Source: Guadua angustifolia
Taxonomy: Eukaryota; Streptophyta; Magnoliopsida; Poales; Poaceae
Assembly: GCA_036346375.1 (NCBI GenBank)
Contig: CM070517.1
Span: forward strand, 16,533,161-16,597,160
Reading direction: 5' to 3'
Length of the DNA stretch: 64,000 nucleotides
The notes under the pieces are model-generated. The model was given only the letters and a program-made list of their open reading frames with translations, had not been told where the DNA came from and made no database searches. How positions within the stretch are numbered: the first letter of the stretch is position 1; the number at the start of each line of letters is the position of its first letter. A program made the position numbers and the translations under genes. Positions 11,996 to 23,742 of this stretch are shown piece by piece.

Positions 11996-13880
11996 GCTCT
12001 AGGTTTGTTGCCCCGAGGAGTGAGCTTGGTGTCGTGTGTCCTTACGGCTTATTGTGAGGGGGAGCCGGTTTGTACTTTATGTATTATATGTATATATTTT
12101 CTTCCAGCTTTTTCCCTTCTTTTGTCTTGTTCTCGGTGCTATGGGTTTTCTTTTCTAGAGTTCTCGAGTTCACTTCACCTAGACTTGGCATGCCTCGGCA
12201 TGGACCTCTCATCTTATGCTTTAGGATGCTATTCTCTTCTTCTTCTCGGTTGAGCTCACTCACAGCCTTGTAGGTCTAGCACGTGTTGGGCCCCTGGTAG
12301 ACAGTGTCTGTTTGCTCTGAGGCCGGAGTTTGAGAGCTAGCTTTCCTTTGTCGATCATTGGGGAAGATGAGAGCGAGTTTGAGCCTAGTGTTCTCTGCTA
12401 TCTTTTCTATACTCTATAGTCACCCGATTCGCGGTTTCTTGACTTCTTCCCTCCATTCTGTGTTTCGGCTTTAATTGAGTTCTTTTCGACCTTTCTTGAG
12501 CTTAATCTTGCTAATAACTCAATTTGAACCAGATTTGTGCTTAAAATGGAATCACATGTTGAGGGGAGTTTAAGAATCTGTCTCATTTATTGCATATAGA
12601 CTTGATTTTTCATTTTATGAGCTTTGTCTATTATGCAATTGACTCAATCTTCATGTAATGCACCTTGCTACATCTTTTGAAGAAAATCACTAGCTTCGGG
12701 TTGTCCAAGTTCATCCATCATGCTAAGCTTGTTAAAATTTGAAAATTGAAAGTTTTAAGCTAAAAACTTGATGAAACATGTTGCTTTTTCTTGCTAAGTT
12801 TCGTCTCTAGAGGTATTTACCATGATTTGTGAAATTTTGGAGTTCTCTAGAGTCCCTATAGCAACTTGGGTGAAACTAGCTTGATCCATACTTGAGTCCT
12901 TCCAATTGCTCATATGTGCTAAAATGAAAACAAAAATTGACTCTTTTGTGCAAAATTGATCTCAACACTTTGCATTCACGAGACGCCTCCCATTGCACTT
13001 GGGATGAACTTGGAATGCATCGTGTATGACCAAGACCATCCTCTTAAGAGTTCTTCTTGAGATGGTCGAAGATGGCATGAGTCAATTACTCTTGAAAAAT
13101 GCAAATAAACAAAAAACATATGTGGGTAAAGAATGCAAATTATGTCAAACATTTGCACCCCGCTATGTCTTTTCAAATACTAAGGCAAAAGTCGCATTAT
13201 ATGGAAAATGAGCTCAAGGACCTTGTATGCACTTCTAGATTTCCCAAAGTGTTGAGTAGGTTGAACTCTAGGTTTTCCATTTGATCCTATGAGTGGTGTT
13301 TGCTTCTAGCTTTGAAACTTTTGCTAAGTTTTGCACTTGTTCCAATCTTGTTAAAATAAAATCTTGTAAACAAAGCTTGTGAGCAAAATGAATTTGTTCT
13401 TGGAGACATCCAAGTTTAGTCATTTTCTAAATTGATTAGCTTGGTGTCATATCTTGTCATTATGATCAGTTGGATAATCTTCAAAGCTCCTTAGGTTGCA
13501 TCTCATGCATACATATTCAAAGGGGATAAAAAATTGACTTATTGATGCCTATATTGCCAAAAGGGGAGAAAATGTAGAAAAGGCATCTTCAAAGGAAAAA
13601 TTCTAATCCACCTTGATTCTTATGATCTTTGTGACAATTGTAAATTTTATGATCATAAGCATATTCGAGTGTTCATTGTGAGTTTTATTGGATATTTTAG
13701 AGCTTTTGTGGAAAACTTGCTCTTTCTTTTATATTGCTCTAAAAATCTTTCTAGCCAACTTGGTCATGATATTATTTCCTTCTCTCTGGACCGAGTTTCG
13801 CTTTGCATTCAAATTGCTTTCTTCTTCTCCTTCAAACTCAAACTTATGCCTTTTCATGTGTTTGTCAATATACTCATCAA
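11996..13880 (+). other. Copia-1 3' untranslated internal region
   Basis: 1.9 kb between the RNase H pieces and the PPT. No recognisable domain. It contains short purine blocks (e.g. AAAAGGGGAGAAAATG near 13558) typical of SIRE-like elements, which in some species hold an envelope-like frame here. I see no such frame. Confidence 0.5.
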
Positions 13881-13889
13881 GGGGGAGAT
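13881..13889 (+). promoter_or_regulatory. Copia-1 polypurine tract
   Basis: GGGGGAGAT lies directly before the TG of the 3' LTR, as expected for plus-strand priming. Confidence 0.85.
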
Positions 13890-15553
13890 TGAAAGACCAT
13901 GTGGAGGTCTATCCTTGTGTGTGATGAATAATTGACAAGTGTTGAGCTTGGTTTGATTCGAAATTGAGTTTGATTTGAATTGGATCTTCAAATTGAAGCA
14001 ATTTGAGTGTTGGTTGCTTTTCCTAGTGCTACCGGCCTGGGGGCAGTAGCACCGGACCATTGAGAGTAATTATGAATGATTAATGATTTTGTGATAATCA
14101 TTGAGAATATTTGTGGGCATTGCTATGTGAAAGGTTTTTCCTTGTCTTTGATGGTTGCAGGGCGACGGTACTAGGTCATGGTGAGGCGGAGGATGACCGG
14201 GACTAGGCGAGGCGTCGGAGGTCCAGACGGTCGGAGATCGCGGAAGATGACCGGAGACGGAGTCCGGCAAGCCAAGAAGATAAGGAAAGGAGATGATGCT
14301 AGCTAGATGTCGCGTGGATCAATGAGGGCCGTCGGATTGCGGTCTAGTTGATAGGTTAGCGGGTCTAGGTAGTGTGCTTTGAAAACGTGCAAGAAAACCC
14401 GGTATGTGTGTGGGTTTTGGGTTAGCCCTTACATGGCTGTGTGAGTGGGTCAATCCTAGCCCTTAGATGAGTGTCCTAGGGTTGAGGGACTCATCCAAGG
14501 GTGGTAGGTGGCCCAAGAGTAGTATAAATAGGGGTGGAGGGTGGCCTCCTCCTTGAAGGTTTGAGTTGCTCCTTTGAGCTTTGCCCACATGAAGTGAGGC
14601 TTTGTAAACCTTCCCACCAGAAATACAAAGAAATTTCTTTGCATCATTGTGAATTTAAATTCCGCATTTACATTATGTCTTTACTTTACGCAATTTAAAT
14701 TCAGCATTTACATTACGCATTTACTTTCCGCAATCTACATCCATGCAATTTGGATTTGCCTCCCCTCCTTCTAAATGCTGATCTTGGATGTTTTGAGTGT
14801 GTTCATATGGTTTTACATCTCTTTTGCACTCTTTGATTGAGTAGAGATCATCTCTTCTTTCAAGTTCCAGTTCTGTCCAGAACTTATTTTTCGTGCAGCA
14901 GTTAGTCTTTGATTTTTAGAAAAATCTAGAAAAATCCTTCTTGAGTGATTCTTGTTGGAGATTGTGCGGGACTCCTATACTCATCTGTAGAAAAAGTTTG
15001 GAGTCTACTGGTTTCACCGTTTGGGTGCTATGAAGTGAAAACTGAGTCCCAAATTTTCTGCCTGAAGTTTCTGACTGTCTGTGTTCATAGATTTATGATG
15101 ATTTTTCTACTTGGCTTTTTTATCTTAATTTTGGTGGAGAGCTTCACGACTCATATGCTCATATGGAGAAAATTTCTCATAATTTTTTGAGTAGCATAAA
15201 TCCACCAACCTCCTGTTCAAATTAAAGACAGATTCTGGAAATATCTGCTTTTGCTTTTCTAAAAGAGACTTTTGTGTTTTGGCTTGATCTCTTTTAGAAA
15301 AGAAGTATTTGAATTGATTCCTCTTTCTTTTGGACACTTGACAACCAGGATTGTGATTGAAAAATCCCTCACATATTTTATGGATAATATTCATGTAAAC
15401 TTGGGATGCACATAGTTGTCTAGTCGTTCCGGTTTTTGCAGGTTTTTCACGATTTCCCTTGCGCGATCTTTTCTCGGTTTTAGTTGGAGTATTTTGGGGA
15501 AAATTTATTTGTGACCATTCACCCCCCCCTCTGTTCGCCATCTCGATCCTTCA
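13890..15553 (+). repeat. Copia-1 3' LTR
   Basis: 1664 bp, matching 4448-6105 with scattered substitutions and short indels. It is followed by the TATTT target duplication. Confidence 0.92.
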
Positions 15554-16680
15554 TATTTTTCTAGAATACAGTACTACATATCCTAAATATCATTTCTAAG
15601 CTATTTTACATATGGTTTGCATTTAGACGAGTTATTCTACAGGCTGCCAAAAATGCTTCAATGTTTCTAATATTCGGAAAGCTTAACGCTTAGGGTTATT
15701 TTGCTAGCGAGTTTTATATGCAAATCATAACATAATGATATTCTATTTTCACAATATGGTAGTATATACTTTGAGGAGTATTTCTAAATTGGTTTTATAA
15801 CTTTTAGTGTTTTGACGAGTTATTTTATCTGTCGTTGTTTTATAACATAAGGCTCTAGCAACATTATCATTTAGGGTGTTTGCTCTAACGAATTTTATAT
15901 GGCAAGCAAATCGTAATTGAGATGTTTTTCTATGCTTTGGTTGCCCATATACTGGGGTATGTTTCTGGACTATTTTCCCCAAAATTTATGTTTAGTCGAG
16001 TAGTTTTACAAGCCACCGAAAAGGCTTAGTATTTCTGAAACTGCATAGCTTGTGAACGTTTAGGGTTCTTGCTTTAGTAGGATTCAGATAAAAAGAAAGT
16101 TATAATTGACATATTATTCTGGAATATGGTATTATACATACTAAACAACTATTTTTTACCATTTATCTTCAAATTTACATTTAGACGACATACTTTACAG
16201 ATTGCTGAAAAGGTTTAAGTAATATGGTTTTGGTGCAGTTTGTGGTCACCTAAGGTATTTGCGGCAACAAGTTTTATATGTGAAGAAGGTTATAAATGAA
16301 ATGTTTCTCCATATTATGTTAGTACATATATCATATAATACTAGTGAACTATCTTTCACTATTTTTCATTTATATAAGATATTTTACGGGTTACCAAAAA
16401 AGCTTATATGACCATTTTGGCTAGTTGTTGGCTGCAGTGAAGTCATGAGTTCAATTGATTCAAAAGTGGTCTTAACAATTTCGAAATTTTGTAGAAATTT
16501 TTTTGTTGACAGAGAAAGGTATATAGTTTCCATTTCTTTTGGTTTCATCCCAATCCCTACTGTGGTTTAAGAGCAGTAATTCATCAAATTTGACATATTT
16601 TCTTACTGTTTTTTAATTTTCGAGCTATTTAATAAATTGCAAAAATTTTGTAAAAATTATATTTATGCATCTTATGTGTC
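15554..16680 (-). mobile_element. MULE-1, right part (AT-rich array)
   Basis: After the target duplication the MULE-1 sequence resumes. On the minus strand it matches 18507-19600. It consists of degenerate ~170-bp units. Homology to MULE-2 stops abruptly at 16680 (AGGACACATAAG on the minus strand), so the copy is truncated or rearranged here. Confidence 0.8.
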
Positions 16681-16707
16681 CTGTATTCCAAATTTTTGTA
16701 AAATTTT

Positions 16708-16751
16708 TTGTAATTACAGACCGTAATTTGTACTGTATTCCAAATTTGCCC
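16708..16751 (+). repeat. 44-bp direct repeat flanking MULE-2, left copy
   Basis: This block, which includes GACCGTAATTTGTACTG, is repeated with four mismatches at 34131-34174. The two copies directly bracket the MULE-2 inverted repeats. A shorter related piece, CTGTATTCCAAATTT, also sits at 16681. Confidence 0.8.
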
Positions 16752-16987
16752 AAATTGATGCAACATGTTTGCGTATTTACAAAAAACCCAGCCTTACCCA
16801 GTATCTGAAAATCCGTTTAACCATACCCGGAACCTCAAAATCCGGCTAATCCTTAACCGGAATTTCAAATTCCGAGTATGGGGGCCCCACCCCATACCCG
16901 GAATTTCAAAATCCGGGTATGCCTTAACCGGAATTTCAAATTCCAGGTATGGGGTGGGGCCCCCATACCCGGAAACACCATTTTCCG
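16751..16987. repeat. MULE-2 left terminal inverted repeat with internal hairpins
   Basis: Starts CAAATTGATGCAACATG and pairs with 33896-34133. It contains four CCGGAATTTCAAATTCCGG-like palindromes, and a 22-bp GC-rich block at 16876-16897 that is the inverse of 16947-16968. Each TIR can therefore fold on itself as well as pair with the other. Confidence 0.85.
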
Positions 16988-18288
16988 ACTAAAGCTGATT
17001 GCAATTTGGTTGTCGGCTGTCGGCTGAAAAGCTGATGCATGCTGATTATTTTTCTTTCTGTCCCATCGACGCACCGAAAGGAAGTTTGTCGGGCTGCTTG
17101 TTAATTCCCTCGCTATAAGAGATGCGGAGAGCATTAGAGCGAGGTCATTCGGCAGCCACGAAGAGAGCTGAGAAAACAGAGAGCTCAAAGAGGAGAGACG
17201 CGAGGAAACCAGGGGGCGGAATTCCGATTGGAAATAGATTTTCAAATTGGAATTACAGAGAAATTTAGTTTGGTGAAGTTTACGCTAGGTTAACCCTTTT
17301 TTTGAGTATTTTATTTGTGATTTGTATTTTGTAGGTATTCTTCAGGAAGGTTTTCGGTACGTTGCTTGGCTTTAGTGATCTTCGATACAAATTTGAGAAG
17401 GTTAGTTAGAAATTTTCTAAAATATTAGTATAGTATTTTTGTAATATTAGTGTAATTAGTACAATATTAGTAGAAGGAGCGTTACGTAAAACCATAAAAT
17501 GCGTAAATAATAGTGTGTACTTCATGTGATTATAGTGCAATTAGTAGTAATAAAATAAATGTATTAGTATATGTAATGACAATGCTAGAATAACTACCCG
17601 TACATGAAATAACAGAACATAGAATAAGTAATGGCATAATTATCAGTGTTAATGTTTTGTAGGAATTTATTCCGAGCTATCTTAATTTTATGAATTAACT
17701 AAACTATAGTACTAGTCGAACGAATAGTACATGAAAATGACAGTGTTGGAATAATGGTAAATACATACATTAACAGTGCATAGTTAGTAGTCATGAACGG
17801 TGTAAATAATAGTGTGTAATTAGTACTACACTTTGACATGTAAATATTTGACTACGGGAAAAGCAGTCTCGCATGCGGCATGGAGATAAAAAGTAGTCAT
17901 TGCTACCTACTTATAAATGATGGTGGTAATATTTTGACATGGGTCCAGATTTGTTGCTGACTAACTTTATAGCAAGCATCTTCACCTTTTCTAATGATGT
18001 TTGCGGATCAGTGGATGCAATGCTCTAGCATTAAAAAATAAGCAAGTTTTCTAAACTTTAGGTACCACAGCTAAAATAGCGTACTTACCTAACCCCATTC
18101 GATTCCACATTCCACTAGCTCGTGCAAGATACAAAAAGCTGGACTATCGATTCCACATTCCACTAGCTCGTGCAGGTCTACTACCATTTGCGGTCCTCAT
18201 GGATGGGGCTCAGCTCGGAGGAGGCTTGACCACACCCATGCCTACCATCGATTGTGCCAAGGAAGACACTGACATTTTTTTACAAGTC
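16988..18288 (+). other. MULE-2 leader region
   Basis: No recognisable gene. The first 300 bp are GC-richer, with TATAAGAG at 17114-17121 followed by purine-rich sequence, which could be a promoter and 5' leader. After about 17290 the sequence becomes AT-rich and intron-like. A 27-bp block, CGATTCCACATTCCACTAGC onward, is duplicated at 18100 and 18148. Confidence 0.4.
17114..17121 (+). promoter_or_regulatory. Possible TATA box of MULE-2 transposase unit
   Basis: TATAAGAG in a GC-richer context about 360 bp inside the left TIR start. It is a plausible core promoter, supported by position only. Confidence 0.3.
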
Positions 18289-18506
18289 TGTAACATCCCA
18301 AAATCCAAGAAATATGAATAAAGTGATATGTCATGAATCTTAATCCACAGTTGGATTTTCATTTGATTTTATCTCTGGGATTATTCATTTATTTTAAGGA
18401 TTTGATTTTTGAATTAAGGACTTTTAAATACCCAAACTAATACATTAAAGAAACACATGCAAATCTCAAACAACATACTATAGAAAATAATTTTATAAAA
18501 TAATAG
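18289..18506 (+). repeat. Possible Gypsy LTR terminus fragment
   Basis: Begins TGTAACATCCCAAAAT, the same 16 bases that start the Gypsy-1 LTR read on the minus strand, then diverges. It ends where MULE-1/MULE-2 homology begins (18507), so it may be a remnant inserted into MULE-2. Confidence 0.3.
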
Positions 18507-20050
18507 GACACATAAGATGCATAAATATAATTTTTACAAAATTTTTTCAATTTATTAAATAGCTCAAAAATTAAAAAACAGTAAGAAAATCTGTCAAATT
18601 TGATGAATTACTGCTCTTAAACCACAGTAGAGATTGGGATGAAACCAAAAGAAATGGAAACTATATACCTTTCTCTGTCAACAAAAAAATTTCTACAAAA
18701 TTTCGAAATTGTTAAGACCACTTTTGAATCAATTGAACTCATGACTTCACTGCAGCCAACAACTAGCCAAAATGGTCATATAAGCTTTTTTGGCAACCCG
18801 TAAAATATCTTATATAAATGAAAAATAGTGAAAGATAGTTCACTAGCATTGTATGATATATGTACTACCTATAACCTTCTTCACATACAAAATTTGTTGC
18901 CGCAAATACCTTAGGTGACCACAAACTGCACCAAAACCATATTACTTAAACCTTTTCGGCAATCTGTAAAGTATGTCGTCTAAATGTAAATTTGAAGGTA
19001 AATGGTAAAAAATAGATGTTTAGTATGTATAATACCATATTCCAGAATAATATGTCAATTATAACTTGCTTTTTATCTGAATCCTACTAAAGCAAGAACC
19101 CTAAACGTTCACAAACTGTGCAGTTTCAGAAATACTTAAGCCTTTTCGGTAGCTTGTAAAACTACTCGACTAAACATAAATTTTGGGGAAAATGGTCCAG
19201 AAACATACCCCGGTATATGGGCAACCAAAGCATAGAAAAACATCTCAATTACGATTTGCTTGCCATATAAAATTCGTTAGAGCAAACACCCTAAATGATA
19301 ATGTTGCTAGAGCCTTATGTTATAAAACAACGACAGATAAAATAACTCGTCAAAACACTAAAAGTTATAAAACCAATTTAGAAATACTCCTCAAAGTATA
19401 TACTACCATATTGTGAAAATAGAATATCATTATGTTATGATTTGCATATAAAACTCGCTAGCAAAATAACCCTAAGCGTTAAGCTTTCCGAATATTAGAA
19501 ACATTGAAGCATTTTAATGCAAACCTTATGTAAAATAGCTTAGAAATGATATTTAGGATATGTAGTACTGTATTCTAGAAAAATATTTTATTTGCAACTT
19601 GTCGTTCATCAAAAACCTGCTAGTATAAAATCCTTAAGTGATAAGGTAATTCATACACTCATTTGGCCGATTTTGTATAACAGACTTTAATGATATATAA
19701 GCCTTTTCAGCAATGAATATAATACCACAGCTAAACACTAAAATTCATGAAATTAGTTCAAAAATGCTAACCAAAGTATAGATTACCATATTATAAAGAA
19801 ATAACCTTATTTCATTATATTTTTCATATAAATCTTAATAGCTGAACAACCTTAAGTAATAAGCTTTTCGTAAGCTATAATATGCATAAACGAACTCGAA
19901 AACAATGAAGAAATCTATATTTAAAATATTTATCTCACCAATATCTTCTTAAAAACCACAGATATGTAACCAGTAACATAAGAATAGACAATATCTTAAC
20001 AAGCCTTAGCAACATCCATCAACATTACAATATCTTAAGAAGTCATAGCA
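18507..20050. repeat. Degenerate ~170-bp tandem array in MULE-2
   Basis: AT-rich. An AAGCCTTTTCGGCA-like block recurs near 18781, 18950, 19139, 19310, 19479, 19700 and 19862, each followed by TGTAAAAT-like and CTAAA-like blocks; spacing is mostly 162-189 bp. The same array is in MULE-1. No coding potential. Confidence 0.6.
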
Positions 20051-20100
20051 ACATGCATCAGCATTACAATATGTTCACAAGTCTTAACATTAAAACAGGA

Positions 20101-21018
20101 CTAGAACTTTCCCGAACCATCACTATCAATATCGATACCCTCATCCTCACAGTACTGCCAATCATCACGTTTACCCTCGTCATCACTTTGGTAATCGTAA
20201 GGAAGACACAAATCAGGGTCTACATCCCCTTTAGGCTCTACATCCCCTTCAGGCTCTACTTCATCTCTTTGCATCAATTCACGTGATTGTATGGCAACTT
20301 GCCTGGACATGACTTGGGAAGGTGCCCGCGGAGCATGTGGCTTTGCCTGGACATAACTTGGCATAATGGTTCTCGAAATGTGGAGTTGCATCGAAGCTTT
20401 CAGGTATTGTAGACCAGTCATATGCGTGGATGGGACATTCCTTAGTGGGAAGTTCCACGGGACGCTGCTGACTGCACTCGCTGCTGATGCAAATAACCAA
20501 ATCCTCCCGGTGGCCTTCGCTCTCGTCGAGAGCGAGAACAATGACAGTTGGTTGTGGTTCCTGACTCTACTCAAGAGCCGGGTCGTCGGTACCCGAGAGC
20601 GCGCATGCGTTGTCTCGGACAGGAACAAAGGCATCCTCCACACGTTGGATGTCATGCACGACAGCACATCCTTCAAGACTAGCTGGCCCGATGTCGACAG
20701 AAGATGGTGCATGCGCCACCTTGGTGCGAACCTGTACACAAGGTACAAGAACAAGGCCCTGGTCAAGAGATTCAAAGCTATGTGCCTGCAGAACCAAGCA
20801 CACAAGTTCAACGCGATATGGACGCAGCTACACGAGACTACACGGAAGATGATGGAGGACGACCAATCCCAGGAGCAGCAACTCCGTTCGCAAATGGTGG
20901 GAGGCCAGACCGTGGTTTCTCGAACTCGGCCCACCTTCAGCCAGTGGATCGCGGGGAAGCCAGCGGAGCGGTGGGCGTTACTCCACGACACGAACGGAGC
21001 GAGGTATGGACGAACCAT
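20101..21018 (-). other. Long open frame antisense to MULE-2 transposase
   Basis: A 305-codon open frame opposite transposase exon 1. Most of it is probably a mirror of the real coding strand. The last ~85 codons (20101-20365) extend beyond the transposase and encode an acidic tail with VEPEGDVEPKGDVDPD and a DSDGSGKF end. No family recognised; a real product is unproven. Confidence 0.25.
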
Positions 21019-21781
21019 AACTTAACGCAAATCATCTCCCCTTCTTGTATTCATTTCCATACAAGCTGACAGACACCATCATAGGTACAACGTGATGACA
21101 ACGAACATAGCGGAGGCATTCAACAACGTACTGAAGAGTGTGCGCGCTCTTCCGTTGTGTTCAATCATTGAGCTCACATTCTACCGGGTGGCTGATTACT
21201 TCCGAGATCGCGGTAACGCGGCCGAGGCATGCGTCACCACGTATGCATCGAGAGTGGAGAAGATGCTCGCGGAGAGAAGGAAGAAGGCGCACTTCCACCG
21301 CACAAGGATTTATGACCTGGGGACGAATAAATTTGATGTCATGTGCAAGCGCAGACATGCATCCGGGTATCTCGCGGGGGACACCGTACAACAATGTCAG
21401 CTAGGGGGCGAGCAAGTGACGTGCACGTGCAACAAGCCGAAGCTTCAACACATTTCGTGCTCCCATGTGCTCGCCGCATGTCGCGACATGGGTGGGAACG
21501 ATGCATCACAGTTCATCTCGCCTTACTACACCACGCATGCTTTGAAGAACACATGGCGTCCTAAGATGAGTTCGTTCACAATCGGAGCGAACTACAATAT
21601 TATGGAAGGCCCAACACGAAACCATATCCCGCGACTAGGCGCACACAACATGGGAGGCCAAGGGCACCAGTTGCAAGGTGACATGGACGCGGCTGATGCG
21701 GTGGACGGTTTGCGAAAATGCAAATTTTGTAAACAACCTGGACACGATCGTAGGAGGTGCCCCAATCCACCCAGTATGTAG
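20366..21781 (+). CDS. MULE-2 transposase (MULE domain, SWIM finger, CCHC knuckle)
   Basis: Two exons, 20366-21003 and 21085-21781, joined by a GT-AG intron that restores GARYNVMTTN; the spliced product is 444 aa. Asp22 (VICVDGTFLSG) and Asp85 (CVVSDRNKG) fit the first two positions of the MULE DDE triad; I did not assign the Glu. WCMRHL follows at ~114-119. The SWIM finger is Cys326-x-Cys328 with Cys338-x-His340. A terminal CCHC knuckle (Cys425, Cys428, His433, Cys438) may bind nucleic acid. The enzyme would cut at the TIRs and insert the element. MURA-type proteins are longer and carry an N-terminal DNA-binding domain. Here an in-frame TAA at 20354 lies just upstream in both MULE copies, so that domain is missing or on an undetected exon. 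Confidence 0.85.
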
Positions 21782-21824
21782 TCATTTGGCTTTGATTATG
21801 TGTGAAATGTTCTCTGCCCCCAAT

Positions 21825-22040
21825 GTATCATGTCAAATCACTCTTGTGTTGCCAAATTTGAAATAAATCGATGCCAGCTTTCTCTGAAGTTGTCTTTCTT
21901 AATTATTGTATCTACTAGTCTTGTCAAATCACTCATGTGTTGTCATCTTAAGAATCTGATGATGCGGCTTCTCTTAAGCTGTTGAGATTTTTAATTGTAG
22001 CTCGCAGTAATGTCAAATCACCCATGTCTTGTTCGTCTGC
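21825..22040. repeat. Three spaced TGTCAAATCAC motifs in MULE-2
   Basis: Copies of TGTCAAATCACyCwTGT at about 21832, 21925 and 22010, in the spacer after the transposase stop; conserved in MULE-1. They could be protein-binding sites. Only the repetition is seen. Confidence 0.65.
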
Positions 22041-22189
22041 ACGATTTCTCAGAGTGGATGAATAGACGACGCACACCACAGCCTTCGCAATGCGATGTGA
22101 CAGCAGGCTTCTTTCAGCTTTCTCAAAGTGATTCGACAATACTCTGCAGACCACCAAGTGACATAGCACTACCCATCTCAGGACGACAG

Positions 22190-22419
22190 AGGGTGACAGG
22201 TCGTGCAGCTTTCGGTAGAGGGTGACACATCGTGCAGCCTTTGACAGAGGGTGACAGGTCGTGCAGCTTTTCTCATAAGGTTTCAGGTCGTGCAGCTTTG
22301 ATGATGAGTGACACGTCGTGCGGCTTTTCTCAAAGGGTGACAAGTCATGCAGCTTTTCTTAGAAAGTGACAGGTCGTGCAGCTTTGATGATGGGTGACAC
22401 GTCGTGCAGCTTTTCACAA
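22190..22419. repeat. 29-bp minisatellite upstream of the GRF gene
   Basis: Eight units of 27-30 bp with consensus near GGGTGACAGGTCGTGCAGCT plus a variable tail. Ends about 65 bp before the TATA box at 22483. Matches the inverted array in MULE-1. Confidence 0.88.
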
Positions 22420-22482
22420 AGGATGCCAGGCCATCAAAATGGACAAGTGATGTAATTGTGTGGAGTAACCCCTCACCACCAC

Positions 22483-22490
22483 TATAAAAG
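22483..22490 (+). promoter_or_regulatory. TATA box of the GRF-finger gene
   Basis: TATAAAAG, 75 bp before the first ATG (22565). In MULE-1 the matching site has decayed to TGTAAAAC on the minus strand. Confidence 0.6.
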
Positions 22491-23742
22491 CAGATCGAGG
22501 GTAGACATCCAACACCGCCAAACCAAAGAATAAACGTCGGTGAATCTACACAAATTAGGGCACAATGGCGTTCTCTACCGCCCTCTTGACAAGCGAAGTC
22601 ATCCCGCCTCAATATCCGGATGCGATGGCGTCGGCGCCCTAGTTATGCCGGAGTTGCCCCAACCCAAATGCGACTGCAACCTACCGGCGAAGATGATGCA
22701 ATCTACCCATGGAGAGACGGCCGCTCGCGCTCACTACTGTTGTGCCCGCAGCTACAAGGTAAACCTACTGGTGTCCACACAATACAGGGTAACACTACCA
22801 TTTCATGCATCGTTCTTTCTTTTCTCAGCACAAGGACTGGTGTTGCTTCTTCCAATGGATCGACGGGGCCGGAATGACGTGACTACGAATTTCTCTCCAA
22901 CTGCCACGACGCCTACCCCGCTTCGCTCAAGAACTTCACCCGGTGGGAGAGGCCGCCAGGATATATCCCTTTTCTAGATCGACCAGAGCTTAGGGCCGGT
23001 GGGCAAGGGGCCATCCAATCGGTGAGTTTCATGCGACATACTCTTGTTAAACTCACAAAGTAGTAGTTCTAAACCAGTTGATCGCACATAGGAGTTCAAA
23101 AGGAAACTTGCGAATTCGCTCAAGTCAAAGGAGAAACCTTCTCTAGGGCCACCCGAAAGCCCCAACTTTTGCGAACATGGCCTGCAGGCAGTGGTTGATA
23201 CCTGCCACGATGATCTAGTGGACCGGAGATTCTACCGGTGTCCCTTGGCCGAGGATGAATGGTGCGGCTACTTCAACTGGGTGGACCCGGAGACGTACTA
23301 CCCACATCTCAAATTTCCTGTATGGGATAACTGGGGGGAACAACCCTCTCCGTGGTGCCACTACCGCCTAGAAAAGCCAGACCCCGAGTACGCCTACGGT
23401 GTTATTCAACGACCAAAGCGGGCATACTGCATTGACTGTAGGGCACGCTTCCGATTGTCCAAGGATAAGCCCAACACACACCTCCTGCACTATATAGTGG
23501 AGTGCAAGCCGAAACAGAGCAGGCGTCTCCGCATGTCTCCGCCAACGGCCAACACACCAGAGGTGCAAGAGGGTTCCTCCTCTCGAAGAAGGGACAAGGG
23601 GAAGCAGCCGGCCGAGGTCCGCACCACGCTACAAATCCTTGATGCGTTGCGCAGACCATCCGGGAACCCAGGTGGTATTAACAAAGGGGACGCCGGGAAT
23701 CGGGATGACATGCCCATATGGCAGGGCAGAAATCCACATAAA

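Larger units (their letters stand above)
4448..15553 (+). mobile_element. Copia-1, full-length LTR retrotransposon (SIRE/Maximus-like)
   Basis: LTRs 4448-6105 and 13890-15553 both begin TGAAAGACC and end CTTCA. The element is flanked by the 5-bp target duplication TATTT (4443-4447 and 15554-15558). MULE-2 near 19595 shows the empty site, which proves insertion into MULE-1. A PBS and PPT are present. Domain order gag, protease, integrase, RT, RNase H is that of Copia. The ~1.66-kb LTRs and long untranslated region before the 3' LTR suggest the SIRE/Maximus lineage (inference). The LTRs look highly similar, but the coding region carries many frameshifts, so this copy is not autonomous. Confidence 0.93.

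Noticed and set aside
20053..20286. Hydrophobic plus-strand frame with a possible membrane segment, identical in both MULE copies
   Set aside because: It is the reverse of the acidic antisense frame and lies in the transposase upstream region; identity follows from recent copying, with no start context or domain.
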